From: Paenibacillus sp. 1011MAR3C5
Lineage (GTDB): Bacteria > Bacillota > Bacilli > Paenibacillales > Paenibacillaceae
DNA length: 64,000 nt
Assembly: GCF_003591485.1 (NCBI RefSeq)
Contig: NZ_QZCF01000002.1
Span: forward strand, 496,001 to 560,000
Direction: 5' to 3'
Shown: piece by piece, positions 1 through 7,537 of the stretch
Numbering within the stretch: position 1 is the first letter of the stretch
Layout of the letters: each line of letters begins with the position of its first letter
Made by a program: the position numbers and the translations under genes
Notes under the pieces: generated by a model
What the model saw: the letters and a program-made list of their open reading frames with translations, nothing else
Databases searched by the model: none
What the model was told of the DNA's origin: nothing

Positions 1-954
1 AATCGGCGGCATGTTCACGGCGTTCATGAACGGCTCGTTGCGCAGAATATGAAGAACCTGCTCCGATACATCGATTGCTACATTCTCTTGAGCTTCAATC
101 GTAGATGCGCCAAGATGCGGCGTTACGATAATTTTTGGATGCTTCAGGAAAGGGTGATCCTCCGTTGGAGGCTCAACTTCGAATACGTCGAATGCCGCGC
201 CAGCAACAATGCCTTGATCAATGGCATCTACAAGAGCAATTTCATCAATAATACCGCCGCGTGCGCAGTTGACGATTCGCATACCCGGCTTCATTACCGC
301 AAATTGCGCTTTGCCGATCATATGGCGAGTCTCTGGCGTAAGCGGTGTATGGACGGTCATAAAGTCAGCAGAACGGACGATATCGTCTACGCTGGCCAGC
401 TTAATGCCGAGTTTTTCGGCACGCTCTTCGGTCATGAACGGGTCATAACCCATAATCGTCATGCCGAACGCTTTGGCGCGCTTGGCTACTTCGCTGCCGA
501 TACGTCCCATGCCCAAAACGCCAAGCGTTTTGTTGCGAAGCTCGACGCCGAGGAAGGACTTGCGGTCCCAAGTGCCGCTGACTGTTTTCATGTATGCTTG
601 CGGAATATGCCGCGCAACAGCCATCATCATGGCGAATGTGTGCTCACAAGTTGTAATCGTGTTGCCGTCCGGCGCATTAATGACGATGATGCCGCGCTCT
701 GTAGCGGCTCCCAAATCGATGTTGTCGACACCGACACCAGCTCGTCCTACGACCTTCAGCTTTTTGCCGGCCTCCATAATTCTGGCAGTCACTCGTGTCT
801 GGCTTCTAACAAGCAACGCATCGTAATCGCCAATGATTGCTACTAATTCGTCTTCTGTTAAACCAGGATTTTTGTCGACAATTATGTCAGTCGCTTCGAC
901 AAGCTGTTGGATCCCAAGATCACTGATAGGATCGGATACTAGCACTTTGTACAT
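1..954 (-). CDS. serA: D-3-phosphoglycerate dehydrogenase, 5' part only (runs off window start)
   Basis: The reverse strand opens with ATG at 954 and the reading frame stays open to base 1, so only the N-terminal ~318 residues are present. The encoded start, MYKVLVSDPISDLGIQQLVE, is typical of long bacterial SerA proteins. The enzyme oxidises 3-phosphoglycerate with NAD+ as the first committed step of serine synthesis in the cytoplasm. An AGGAGG SD lies at about 964-970. The NAD-binding domain is included; the C-terminal ACT-type regulatory region expected in long SerA proteins would lie outside the window. The gene stands alone, divergent from nothing, with its own promoter and a ~125-nt leader. 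Family call is confident; feedback control by serine is inferred from the family only. Confidence 0.93.
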   Translation of the reverse strand, partial: MYKVLVSDPISDLGIQQLVEATDIIVDKNPGLTEDELVAIIGDYDALLVRSQTRVTARIMEAGKKLKVVGRAGVGVDNIDLGAATERGIIVINAPDGNTITTCEHTFAMMMAVARHIPQAYMKTVSGTWDRKSFLGVELRNKTLGVLGMGRIGSEVAKRAKAFGMTIMGYDPFMTEERAEKLGIKLASVDDIVRSADFMTVHTPLTPETRHMIGKAQFAVMKPGMRIVNCARGGIIDEIALVDAIDQGIVAGAAFDVFEVEPPTEDHPFLKHPKIIVTPHLGASTIEAQENVAIDVSEQVLHILRNEPFMNAVNMPPI

Positions 955-1012
955 GTAAAACAGGCCTCCTAGAATTGGCGTCGCACGAGGCTGCGCCTAT
1001 AATTATGAACAG

Positions 1013-1049
1013 AAAAACCCCCGGGCCCGCACCGCTCAAGAGCATCGGG
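1013..1049 (-). other. GC-rich structure plus U-run in the serA leader (possible attenuator)
   Basis: On the minus strand the leader contains CCCG (1049-1046) able to pair with CGGG (1029-1026), an inner GCTC/GAGC pair, then a G/C block and TTTTT (1017-1013). It resembles an imperfect terminator placed inside the serA leader. No T-box or known riboswitch motif is recognisable, so a regulatory role is a guess. Confidence 0.25.
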
Positions 1050-1087
1050 TCGAGAGTTCAGTCTACGAACGAGTTGGACTTTACTAT

Positions 1088-1115
1088 TTTATAGCATTAG
1101 CGCGGTCAATTGCAA
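1088..1115 (-). promoter_or_regulatory. Putative SigA promoter of serA
   Basis: On the minus strand TTGCAA (1115-1110) and TATAAA (1093-1088) are separated by 16 nt. Transcription would start near 1081, giving a leader of about 125 nt before the ATG at 954. The alternative -35 TTGACC, a few bases downstream, lacks a good -10 at the right distance. Confidence 0.45.
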
Positions 1116-1178
1116 TGCTGAAACTTGCTCATTTGTGAAATTTTCGTTATGATTCAAGCACAACAGGAGGGTATCCTG

Positions 1179-2087
1179 TCATTCCGAGTAGAAGAATGGC
1201 AGTTGCGGCAGCGTCTCGGATTGATAGAATCTGGCTTTATTCGCGCTGAAATCCCCAGCGTCGACAGCTCTTGTGTTGAGCAGAATATCGACAATGCCGC
1301 CGACCGTATTCAGCTTCATCTTCGATGCTTGTCCAGACCGGATGAATTCATCGACGCGGCTCGTCAAATCTTGCGGCATAAAGCCGAACAGCTCGCCGCG
1401 CTCGCTCAAATGAGAGACGGCAACCCGATTTTTGACAATTAGCGAAAGCTTGTCCCATTGATCTACGCTCATGGGCGTTGCTGCTTTGTATGCAGCGGGA
1501 ATGGCCGGGTCAACGGAGGCTGCCCATTTCTGCATGGCATCATAATAAGCCTGCTGTGCGGCCAGTGATTCACCAACTGCGGATTTATAGTTTTTGTCGC
1601 TTTTTATATGTTCCAGCAGCTTGGCGGGATCATTCGTCTTGTCGGCAGCGGCTTTGGCAGCTGTGTCTTTAAAGTATTTCAAGCTTCTGATATAAGCGAC
1701 CTGGGCTTCTCCAAGCAGAGGGGACTTCTGCATATTGAAGGAGCTGGCTTCTTCCGCTTTCTGATCGGCCAGCTTTGCCAGATTCTTGAAGGCGGATCCG
1801 GCATCGAGATTGCCTCCGCGCAACAGCTTGTCCGAAACAGTCAGCCATTCTGCCTGAAATTCACGGTAAGGCGAAAATACGGTAAGATAGAAGGATACAA
1901 GTTCTTGCTGTTGATAAGGAGCTGTGTCTTCGCTTTTTTTGCCGGCTTCCGATTTGGCCGTATATTTGGCCTCTGCCTTCTCCGTGCCGATCTGTATGCC
2001 GTAGAAGAAAGCCCCTACTGCGAATACCAGCATAAAAACAAATCCAAGGCTAAATAACATGGCTGTGGTCGTTAATCGTTTTTCCAT
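1179..2087 (-). CDS. Membrane-anchored protein of unknown function
   Basis: A 302-residue protein. The ATG at 2087 is preferred over the longer ORF start at 2111 because GAAGGAGAT sits just upstream of it. Residues ~8-28 form one hydrophobic segment (signal anchor), followed by a basic/acidic linker (KAEAKYTAKSEAGKKSEDTA region) and an Ala/Lys-rich, mostly helical extracytoplasmic domain. I recognise no catalytic motif and no named family. It is monocistronic, between serA (same strand) and a divergent CPBP gene. It is probably exposed on the outer face of the membrane; function is not assignable. Confidence 0.75.
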   Translation of the reverse strand: MEKRLTTTAMLFSLGFVFMLVFAVGAFFYGIQIGTEKAEAKYTAKSEAGKKSEDTAPYQQQELVSFYLTVFSPYREFQAEWLTVSDKLLRGGNLDAGSAFKNLAKLADQKAEEASSFNMQKSPLLGEAQVAYIRSLKYFKDTAAKAAADKTNDPAKLLEHIKSDKNYKSAVGESLAAQQAYYDAMQKWAASVDPAIPAAYKAATPMSVDQWDKLSLIVKNRVAVSHLSERGELFGFMPQDLTSRVDEFIRSGQASKMKLNTVGGIVDILLNTRAVDAGDFSANKARFYQSETLPQLPFFYSE

Positions 2088-2165
2088 AATAAATCTCCTT
2101 CTATGTATCAATTATGTAATCACTTATGTAAGTATAACTATTACCCGAGAGTGAGGCGCGCAGCA

Positions 2166-2759
2166 ATGAAAAAATTCGACATACGCAACATACGCGTGCG
2201 CAAGGTTAACATTGACGAGATTGATGACCGTATGCTACTTATTAATTTGTATGCCACACAGGCGCTTACTCTTATTATCGGTATCATATGGATTTTATTT
2301 CAGCGTCAAAATTTGCTGCAAGTTATGGCCATTCCGAAGCAATTGGAATTTCTCGTGTGGGGCGTCGGACTTGCCGCAGCGGTAATCGTCGTGGACCTGC
2401 TCATTTCACGCTGGGTACCGGAGGAAGCAGCCGATGACGGCGGAGTGAACGACCGTATCTTCCGCACCCGTCCCATCTGGCATATTGCGCTTATTTCCTT
2501 TGTTGTGGCCGTATGCGAGGAGCTGCTGTTCCGAGGCGCTATTCAGCATGCCATCGGTCCTTATTGGACAAGCATCGTATTCGCTGCCATCCATGTTCGG
2601 TATTTGCGTCACTGGATTCCAACCGGACTTGTATTCTCCATCAGCTATGGCCTTGGCTGGATCTATATTCAGAGCGGTACCTTATGGGCGCCAATTGTTG
2701 CGCATTTCGTCATCGATTTTGTAATGGGTATGATTATTCGATTCAGGAGGGAGCCATGA
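2166..2759 (+). CDS. CPBP family intramembrane metalloprotease
   Basis: A 197-residue polytopic membrane protein of the CPBP (Abi, PF02517) family. After a charged N-terminus there are several membrane segments. The family motif EE-x3-R is seen as CEELLFRGAIQ, followed by FAAIH and a later APIVAHFVIDF segment carrying the conserved His, the residues thought to bind the active-site metal. Family members process prenylated or other membrane substrates; the target here is unknown. The ATG at 2166 is used, preceded by GAGTGAGG; the upstream in-frame ATG lacks an SD. Its TGA overlaps the ATG of the next gene (ATGA), implying coupled translation. Confidence 0.85.
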   Translation: MKKFDIRNIRVRKVNIDEIDDRMLLINLYATQALTLIIGIIWILFQRQNLLQVMAIPKQLEFLVWGVGLAAAVIVVDLLISRWVPEEAADDGGVNDRIFRTRPIWHIALISFVVAVCEELLFRGAIQHAIGPYWTSIVFAAIHVRYLRHWIPTGLVFSISYGLGWIYIQSGTLWAPIVAHFVIDFVMGMIIRFRREP

Positions 2760-2992
2760 GCAGGAAACAAAGACATAGCCGTACATCAAGACCCCATCAA
2801 CCAGAAAAGGCAGGTGACATGACGAATGCTGCGGCTTCGCAAGAAGGCGAGCCGCTGAAGCTTCCGCCCAGGCGAAAGAAGTTTCCTTCTAGTCTCCATA
2901 AAGTGAACAAATGGTATTATAATTTATTGTTTGTTCTATTTCTTTGTCTTGTCGCATTTCTGTTCTGGTACGGCAATAAATTCAGTTCGTAA
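2756..2992 (+). CDS. Small single-pass membrane protein, unknown
   Basis: A 78-residue protein starting at ATG 2756, which overlaps the stop of the CPBP gene and follows AGGAGGG at 2744-2750. The first ~50 residues are basic and polar (MSRKQRHSRTSRPHQPEK...), and residues ~52-72 form one hydrophobic helix (WYYNLLFVLFLCLVAFLFWY), so the N-terminus is probably cytoplasmic. It is translationally coupled to the protease gene and may be its partner. Its last 11 bp overlap the 3' end of the convergent deacetylase gene. No family recognised. Confidence 0.7.
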   Translation: MSRKQRHSRTSRPHQPEKAGDMTNAAASQEGEPLKLPPRRKKFPSSLHKVNKWYYNLLFVLFLCLVAFLFWYGNKFSS

Positions 2993-3815
2993 GCTCGATC
3001 GTTGCCGGATCGATGAATGTATAGCCCTCGGCCTCAATCTTGCCGAGCAGCTCATCCAGCGCTTCGGCTGTCCACGGCAGCTCATGCATCAAAATGTTGG
3101 CGCCTGGATGAAGCTGGTCCATTACGTTGCGGATAACCACTTCCGGTTTGTCCCGCGCGGAGCTGTCCCAATCCAGCGAACCATTCGACCACGTCATGTA
3201 CAGCATGTCGTGGTTTTTTGCAATTTCTTTGACGGAGTCCCCGCCAGAGCCGAACGGCGGACGGAAAAACTTCGGCGTTTCGCCCGTCAGTTCCTTTACC
3301 ATGTTCTGCACGCTGGACAGCTGCTCTTCCACAACCGCCGTCTCTTCGTTCTTCAGATTAATATGGTCATAAGAATGATTGCCGATTGAGCCGCCCCGCT
3401 CATGGATTAGCTTGAGCAGCTCTGGATTGGCTTTTACCCGATAGCCGTTGACGAAAAAAATCGCTTTGGCCCCATGCTTGTCGAGCGTGTCGAATATGCT
3501 GTTAATCAAGGTCTCGTCTTTGGGACCGTCATCGAAGGTGAGAAGGACAGCTTTCTTGGGAGCCGTTTCGTCAATAGGCACGAAGCGATAGACATCATTC
3601 ATCCGGTACAGGGTTTTCGCCTCGGCGAGCGGCTCAGGCGAAGGGGTTGCGGACGGCTCCGGCGACGGCGCGGTCGAAGCGCTGGCGGAGGGAGGAGTTG
3701 TTGTCTGTTCCGTCAGGGCTGGAGAAGAGTTGTTCCCGGAATCAGCGTTGCCGGCACAGCCGGCTAACACAGCAGCAAGCAGGCATAGAAGCGTCAATTG
3801 TTTTTTGATAGTCAT
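2982..3815 (-). CDS. Polysaccharide deacetylase (NodB domain) lipoprotein
   Basis: A 277-residue protein with a lipoprotein signal peptide (MTIKKQLTLLCLLAAVLAGC, lipobox LAGC), a Ser/Pro/Thr-rich linker (~residues 25-65) and a NodB homology domain. Motif 1 is LLTFDDGPKDE (catalytic and metal-binding Asp), motif 2 is HSYDH (metal-binding His residues), motif 3 is RPPFG, and a late MHELPW segment matches the C-terminal motif. It should remove acetyl groups from peptidoglycan or another cell-envelope glycan outside the membrane; which substrate cannot be told. GGAGGAG precedes the ATG. The 3' end overlaps the convergent 78-aa gene by 11 bp. Confidence 0.88.
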   Translation of the reverse strand: MTIKKQLTLLCLLAAVLAGCAGNADSGNNSSPALTEQTTTPPSASASTAPSPEPSATPSPEPLAEAKTLYRMNDVYRFVPIDETAPKKAVLLTFDDGPKDETLINSIFDTLDKHGAKAIFFVNGYRVKANPELLKLIHERGGSIGNHSYDHINLKNEETAVVEEQLSSVQNMVKELTGETPKFFRPPFGSGGDSVKEIAKNHDMLYMTWSNGSLDWDSSARDKPEVVIRNVMDQLHPGANILMHELPWTAEALDELLGKIEAEGYTFIDPATIELTN

Positions 3816-3979
3816 GTTAGTCTCCTCCGGTAATGGCTCGATTCTTGTCGATTTGAATTTATTCTACCATATTTTAATATTGCACAGGCGTAGTGCTTCC
3901 TTATTTTATACAGAATGGAGGTTAGCGCATACGGCTACACTACAGGTGAAAACAGAGCATGAAAGAGGTGTTCAGCCTT

Positions 3980-4306
3980 ATGAAATTAAGCGGATTGTTG
4001 TTTGGTGGGATTATTGGCGCAGCAGCGACCATGTATGTAGCAAAGAAGAAACCCGCAACTGTCGCATGGGCAGCGGGTGCAATGTCCGATATGTGCTCGG
4101 GTATCGTGCGCAAGTCCGTGGCGAAAATGGTGAATGCGGATTGGAAGAAGGAGGCAGCGGCCGGGCTTTCCCCAAAGCCTTCAGACGATACCGCAGGAAA
4201 ATCCGCAGCCGCTTGGGAACAAATTGAAGCTATTGTAGAGACTGACCCTTCCCTGAAGCGCGAGGTCAATAAAATCAAAGCGGAATCGTCTGCCATGTCT
4301 CATTGA
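3980..4306 (+). CDS. Small membrane-anchored protein, unknown
   Basis: A 108-residue protein. I use ATG 3980 because AGAGGTG lies 9 nt before it; ATG 3959 is in frame and would add seven residues. The N-terminus MKLSGLLFGGIIGAAATMYVAKKK is one glycine-rich membrane helix with a positive stop-transfer end, which resembles YtxH-like stress proteins only superficially. The rest is charged and helical. It is monocistronic, closed by a strong terminator at 4327-4380. Function unknown. Confidence 0.65.
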   Translation: MKLSGLLFGGIIGAAATMYVAKKKPATVAWAAGAMSDMCSGIVRKSVAKMVNADWKKEAAAGLSPKPSDDTAGKSAAAWEQIEAIVETDPSLKREVNKIKAESSAMSH

Positions 4307-4326
4307 CGTTCATTACTCGGTTGCAA

Positions 4327-4380
4327 GAGTCGATCAGGCGCCTATCCATTCTGGAATGCTGCTTGATCGATTCTTTTTTT
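4327..4380 (+). terminator. Rho-independent terminator
   Basis: GAGTCGATCA (4327-4336) pairs with TGATCGATTC (4363-4372) over 10 bp including one G-T, followed by a run of eight T. It closes the small membrane protein gene. Confidence 0.85.
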
Positions 4381-4511
4381 CGCCCGAATTTAGTGCATTC
4401 GTTCGTAAGACATGATAAAGTAATTACATATCGGTATGAGTCCATTTTATTCACAAGATAGGGATTGATTCATACGCTATTACGACAGATGCTGCAAAGG
4501 AGGATCCTGTC

Positions 4512-5126
4512 ATGAAAATCGAGCGACTCAGTCAGGACAGAATACGGATTTTCCTGACGTTCGACGACTTATTGGAACGTGGGATCCACAAGGATGATAT
4601 GTGGCGCGAGCCGCCTAAGCTTCACGAGCTGTTTCTGGAGATGATGGAACAGGCCTATACGGAGCTTGGCTTCGACGCCAGCGGTCCGCTCGCAGTTGAA
4701 GTGCTGGCAATGCCGGCGCAAGGCATGGTTATTATTGTTACCCGAGGCAAATCCGGCGGGGCAGGGGATGAGCATTCGAGAGAAGACGATGATATGGAAG
4801 ACGATATATATGATATGGAAGTGACGATGGAACAGACGGATATCGTGATGTATGCATTCCGCGATTTTGAGGATGTGATATCGGCCGCCAAGCAATTGCA
4901 ATCGTCGAAGCTGACGGAGAGCGGAAGGCTGTACTCGTACAATGACAAGTGGATTCTTGTACTGGAACCTAGTGAGGTGGATGCGTCGAAGCATCAGGCT
5001 GTCATCGCATTGCTTGCGGAATATGGGGAGGCAACTTCCGTCGCGCATGCCATGCTGGAGGAATACGGCAAGGTCATCATGCCCGAGAATGCCATAAAGG
5101 AAATTTGCAATCATTTTCTTTTTTAA
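4512..5126 (+). CDS. mecA2: Adaptor protein MecA paralogue (YpbH/MecA2-like)
   Basis: A 204-residue protein whose N-terminus (MKIERLSQDRIRIFLTFDDL) matches the MecA/YpbH family, with an acidic linker around residues 80-105 (EDDDMEDDIYDME) and a C-terminal adaptor domain. MecA proteins bind substrates and deliver them to the ClpC-ClpP protease; B. subtilis MecA targets ComK, while its paralogue YpbH affects competence and sporulation. The location just upstream of a glutamate dehydrogenase gene is that of B. subtilis ypbH, which favours the paralogue over mecA1. AAAGGAGG precedes the ATG. Monocistronic, with a terminator downstream. Confidence 0.85.
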   Translation: MKIERLSQDRIRIFLTFDDLLERGIHKDDMWREPPKLHELFLEMMEQAYTELGFDASGPLAVEVLAMPAQGMVIIVTRGKSGGAGDEHSREDDDMEDDIYDMEVTMEQTDIVMYAFRDFEDVISAAKQLQSSKLTESGRLYSYNDKWILVLEPSEVDASKHQAVIALLAEYGEATSVAHAMLEEYGKVIMPENAIKEICNHFLF

Positions 5127-5146
5127 GGAAAGGAATCACCGATCAG

Positions 5147-5183
5147 GAACATCCGAGGGCTATGCCTGATGATGTTCTTTTTT
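5147..5183 (+). terminator. Rho-independent terminator after the mecA paralogue
   Basis: GAACATC (5147-5153) pairs with GATGTTC (5171-5177), followed by TTTTTT. A nested ATCAGG/CCTGAT pair offers an alternative fold. Confidence 0.75.
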
Positions 5184-5253
5184 CATCCTTGCTAACCAGA
5201 ATAGGATAGGCGACCGGAATACTCTACGGGTACGGAGTTCATATTAGATGTAG

Positions 5254-6519
5254 ATGAGTGAAGGGGATAGGATGGGTGACATGATGAATGATGTGCTGCA
5301 AGCTACTCAAATCGTAATTGAACAAGCGCTTAGAAGATTGGGCTACGGGGACGAAATGGTCGAATTGCTGAAGGAGCCGATGCGGCTGCTTACGGTACGG
5401 ATTCCTGTACGAATGGACGATGGAACGACACGCGTATTCACGGGGTACCGTGCCCAGCATAATGATGCGGTCGGTCCTACCAAAGGCGGCGTCCGCTTCC
5501 ATCCGGGCGTGACGGAGAAGGAAGTCAAGGCGCTGTCCATCTGGATGAGCCTCAAATGCGGGATTGCCGACCTGCCTTACGGAGGCGGCAAGGGCGGAAT
5601 TATTTGCGATCCGCGCAAGATGTCCTTCAGGGAGCTGGAGCGGCTAAGCCGGGGCTACGTGCGAGCAATTAGCCAGCTAGTGGGGCCGACCAAGGATATT
5701 CCTGCGCCGGATGTGATGACGAACTCGCAGATCATGGCCTGGATGATGGATGAGTATAGCCGAATCAGGGAATTCGATTCACCCGGCTTTATTACGGGCA
5801 AGCCCATTGTGCTCGGCGGCTCCAAGGGGAGAGAGACTGCCACGGCACGCGGTGTCGTGATTATGATTCATGAAGCGCTGCGCATCAAGGGAATCGATAT
5901 CAAAAATGCCAGAATCGTCATTCAAGGCTTCGGCAACGCCGGCAGCTATCTTGCCAAATTCATGCATGAGGCCGGCGCTCGCGTAATAGGTATTTCCGAT
6001 GTGAACGGAGCGTTGTATAATGAAGAAGGGCTCGATATTCCGCATTTGCTTGATCGAAGGGATTCCTTCGGCAATGTGACGAATTTGTTCCCTAATACGA
6101 TAGGCAATGAACAATTGCTTGAGCTTGAATGCGATGTACTCGTTCCGGCAGCGATTGAGAATCAGATTACGGAAGCCAATGCGGATCGAATCCGCGCTTC
6201 CATCATCGTGGAGGCCGCCAATGGCCCTACGACATTGGAAGCGACCCGTATGATTACAGATCGGGGCGTGCTGCTTATTCCGGACGTTCTCGCCAGCGCT
6301 GGCGGCGTTATTGTATCCTATTTCGAATGGGTGCAGAACAATCAAGGCTATTATTGGGACGAGGACGAAATTGATCATAAGCTCAGGCAGATGATGATAC
6401 GCGGCTTCGAGAACGTATACGACATACATCTGACCCGCAAGATCGACATGCGTCTCGCAGCCTATATGGCGGGCGTCCGCAAGATGGCAGAAGCTGTCAG
6501 ATTCCGCGGGTGGGTGTAG
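5254..6519 (+). CDS. gudB: NAD-type glutamate dehydrogenase (GudB/RocG family)
   Basis: A 421-residue protein aligning along its full length with Bacillus GudB/Roc[33 protein letters not shown], the catalytic Lys in [23 protein letters not shown], the Rossmann motif GFGNAG, and the closing [11 protein letters not shown]. It interconverts glutamate and 2-oxoglutarate plus ammonium. Position next to the mecA paralogue and prsW matches B. subtilis gudB. Start choice is uncertain: ATG 5254 keeps the usual N-terminal length, but ATG 5272 has the better SD (AAGGGG), and ATG 5281 is also possible. Confidence 0.93.
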   Translation: MSEGDRMGDMMNDVLQATQIVIEQALRRLGYGDEMVELLKEPMRLLTVRIPVRMDDGTTRVFTGYRAQHNDAVGPTKGGVRFHPGVTEKEVKALSIWMSLKCGIADLPYGGGKGGIICDPRKMSFRELERLSRGYVRAISQLVGPTKDIPAPDVMTNSQIMAWMMDEYSRIREFDSPGFITGKPIVLGGSKGRETATARGVVIMIHEALRIKGIDIKNARIVIQGFGNAGSYLAKFMHEAGARVIGISDVNGALYNEEGLDIPHLLDRRDSFGNVTNLFPNTIGNEQLLELECDVLVPAAIENQITEANADRIRASIIVEAANGPTTLEATRMITDRGVLLIPDVLASAGGVIVSYFEWVQNNQGYYWDEDEIDHKLRQMMIRGFENVYDIHLTRKIDMRLAAYMAGVRKMAEAVRFRGWV

Positions 6520-6534
6520 GAAAGCAGGTTATAC

Positions 6535-7233
6535 ATGCTTTTGTTTTCATTATTGACGGCAGCGATTGCTCCGGGCGTATCGCTGCTGACTTATTTATAC
6601 TTGAGAGACCGCTATGACGCTGAGCCCATTCATATGGTGCTTCGCATGTTTGTGCTGGGCGTACTTGTTGTGGTGCCGATTATGGTGTTGCAGCGCGGTT
6701 TTCAGATTTGGCTCGGCGACGGACCGATCGCAGCTGCTTTTGTGCAATCAGCCTTCGTGGAAGAGTTTCTAAAATGGTTTGTTCTTTATCATGTCATTTA
6801 TAATCATACCGAATTCGATGAGCCTTATGACGGTATCGTCTACGCGGCTTCAATCTCGCTGGGCTTTGCGACAATGGAGAATGTGCTGTACGCCATCTAT
6901 ACGCCGTCCTCCTTCGGCACACAGATTATGCGAGCGCTGCTGCCTGTATCCGGTCATGCATTGTTTGGCGTCATGATGGGGTACTATCTCGGTAAAGCCA
7001 AATTCGCAGTGAAGTCCAAGACGAAGCTGTTTTTGGTCATATCTTTGCTGCTCCCAATCATCCTGCACGGCTTTTATGACTGGATCATTATTGCGACGAA
7101 GCATGACTGGATGTGGTTCATCGTTCCGTTCATGGTGCTGCTGTGGATGTGGGGCCTGCACAAGATGAACCGTGCCAACGCGAGATCGCCATTCCGTTTC
7201 GGCAGCCAGCATGAGGATGAGGTTAAACTGTAG
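6535..7233 (+). CDS. prsW: PrsW family intramembrane glutamic protease
   Basis: A 232-residue membrane protein with about seven to eight hydrophobic segments. The PrsW/PrcB signature is seen as FVEEFLKW (EE-x3-K) near residue 78, then LGFATMENVLY, GHALFGVMMGYY and HGFYDW. In B. subtilis PrsW cleaves anti-sigma factor RsiW at site 1 in response to envelope stress, releasing SigW. It lies 15 bp after the glutamate dehydrogenase stop and may be co-transcribed with it; the SD is weak (GGAAAG region). The order gudB-prsW-ypeB follows B. subtilis. Confidence 0.88.
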   Translation: MLLFSLLTAAIAPGVSLLTYLYLRDRYDAEPIHMVLRMFVLGVLVVVPIMVLQRGFQIWLGDGPIAAAFVQSAFVEEFLKWFVLYHVIYNHTEFDEPYDGIVYAASISLGFATMENVLYAIYTPSSFGTQIMRALLPVSGHALFGVMMGYYLGKAKFAVKSKTKLFLVISLLLPIILHGFYDWIIIATKHDWMWFIVPFMVLLWMWGLHKMNRANARSPFRFGSQHEDEVKL

Positions 7234-7279
7234 CGCTTCCGTCTATACTGGACCGTATATCGCGATTCAGGAGGTGCCT

Positions 7280-7438
7280 ATGGAAGAGGCGCGCGTAAAG
7301 GTGACGATTCGCTGCAACCTATGCGGCGAGAAGTTCGTACTCAGGGGCAGACGGGACAAAGGTTCGATCGATACAGGCTTCAAGCAGTGCATTTGCAATA
7401 ATAGCAACGATCTGGACATTGAAGAGCATTCCGTGTAG
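7280..7438 (+). CDS. Small cysteine-rich (zinc-ribbon-like) protein
   Basis: A 52-residue protein starting at ATG 7280, 5 nt after AGGAGGTG. It carries C-x2-C (RCNLCGEKF) and a later C-x-C (FKQCICNN), a pattern able to bind zinc. It sits between prsW and ypeB, in the place where B. subtilis has sleB. Transcription is probably from the prsW side and would end at the terminator-like hairpin at 7478-7533. Function unknown. Confidence 0.65.
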   Translation: MEEARVKVTIRCNLCGEKFVLRGRRDKGSIDTGFKQCICNNSNDLDIEEHSV

Positions 7439-7472
7439 TCCCTGTACGCTTCACGCAAAAGAATACAGAATA

Positions 7473-7503
7473 TGCATAAAGCTCCTTTCCGCAATCCAAA
7501 CTA
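7473..7503 (+). promoter_or_regulatory. SigG-type forespore promoter of ypeB
   Basis: TGCATA (7473-7478), an 18-nt spacer and CAAACTA (7497-7503) match the SigG pattern (TGNATA / CATACTA) at all but one position. B. subtilis sleB-ypeB is SigG controlled, so the assignment fits. The start point would be about 7510-7512. Confidence 0.7.
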
Positions 7504-7533
7504 ACACCAGGTTTGGCATTAGAAAGGAGCTTT
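7478..7533 (+). terminator. Terminator-like hairpin that also holds the ypeB SD
   Basis: AAAGCTCCTTTC (7478-7489) pairs with GAAAGGAGCTTT (7522-7533) over 12 bp; an inner CCAAAC/GTTTGG pair (7496-7501/7511-7516) extends it, and TTTTT follows. It should stop transcripts coming from prsW. The right arm contains AAAGGAG, the only SD of ypeB. The left arm lies in the promoter spacer, so RNA started at the SigG promoter lacks it. Confidence 0.75.
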
Positions 7534-7537
7534 TTGT

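Noticed and set aside
49-846. 265-codon open frame on the plus strand across serA
   Set aside because: It is the antisense shadow of the clearly conserved serA frame; no SD and no recognisable protein.
1013-1081. T-box riboswitch before serA
   Set aside because: No T-box sequence (GGTGGNACC type) or specifier hairpin visible.
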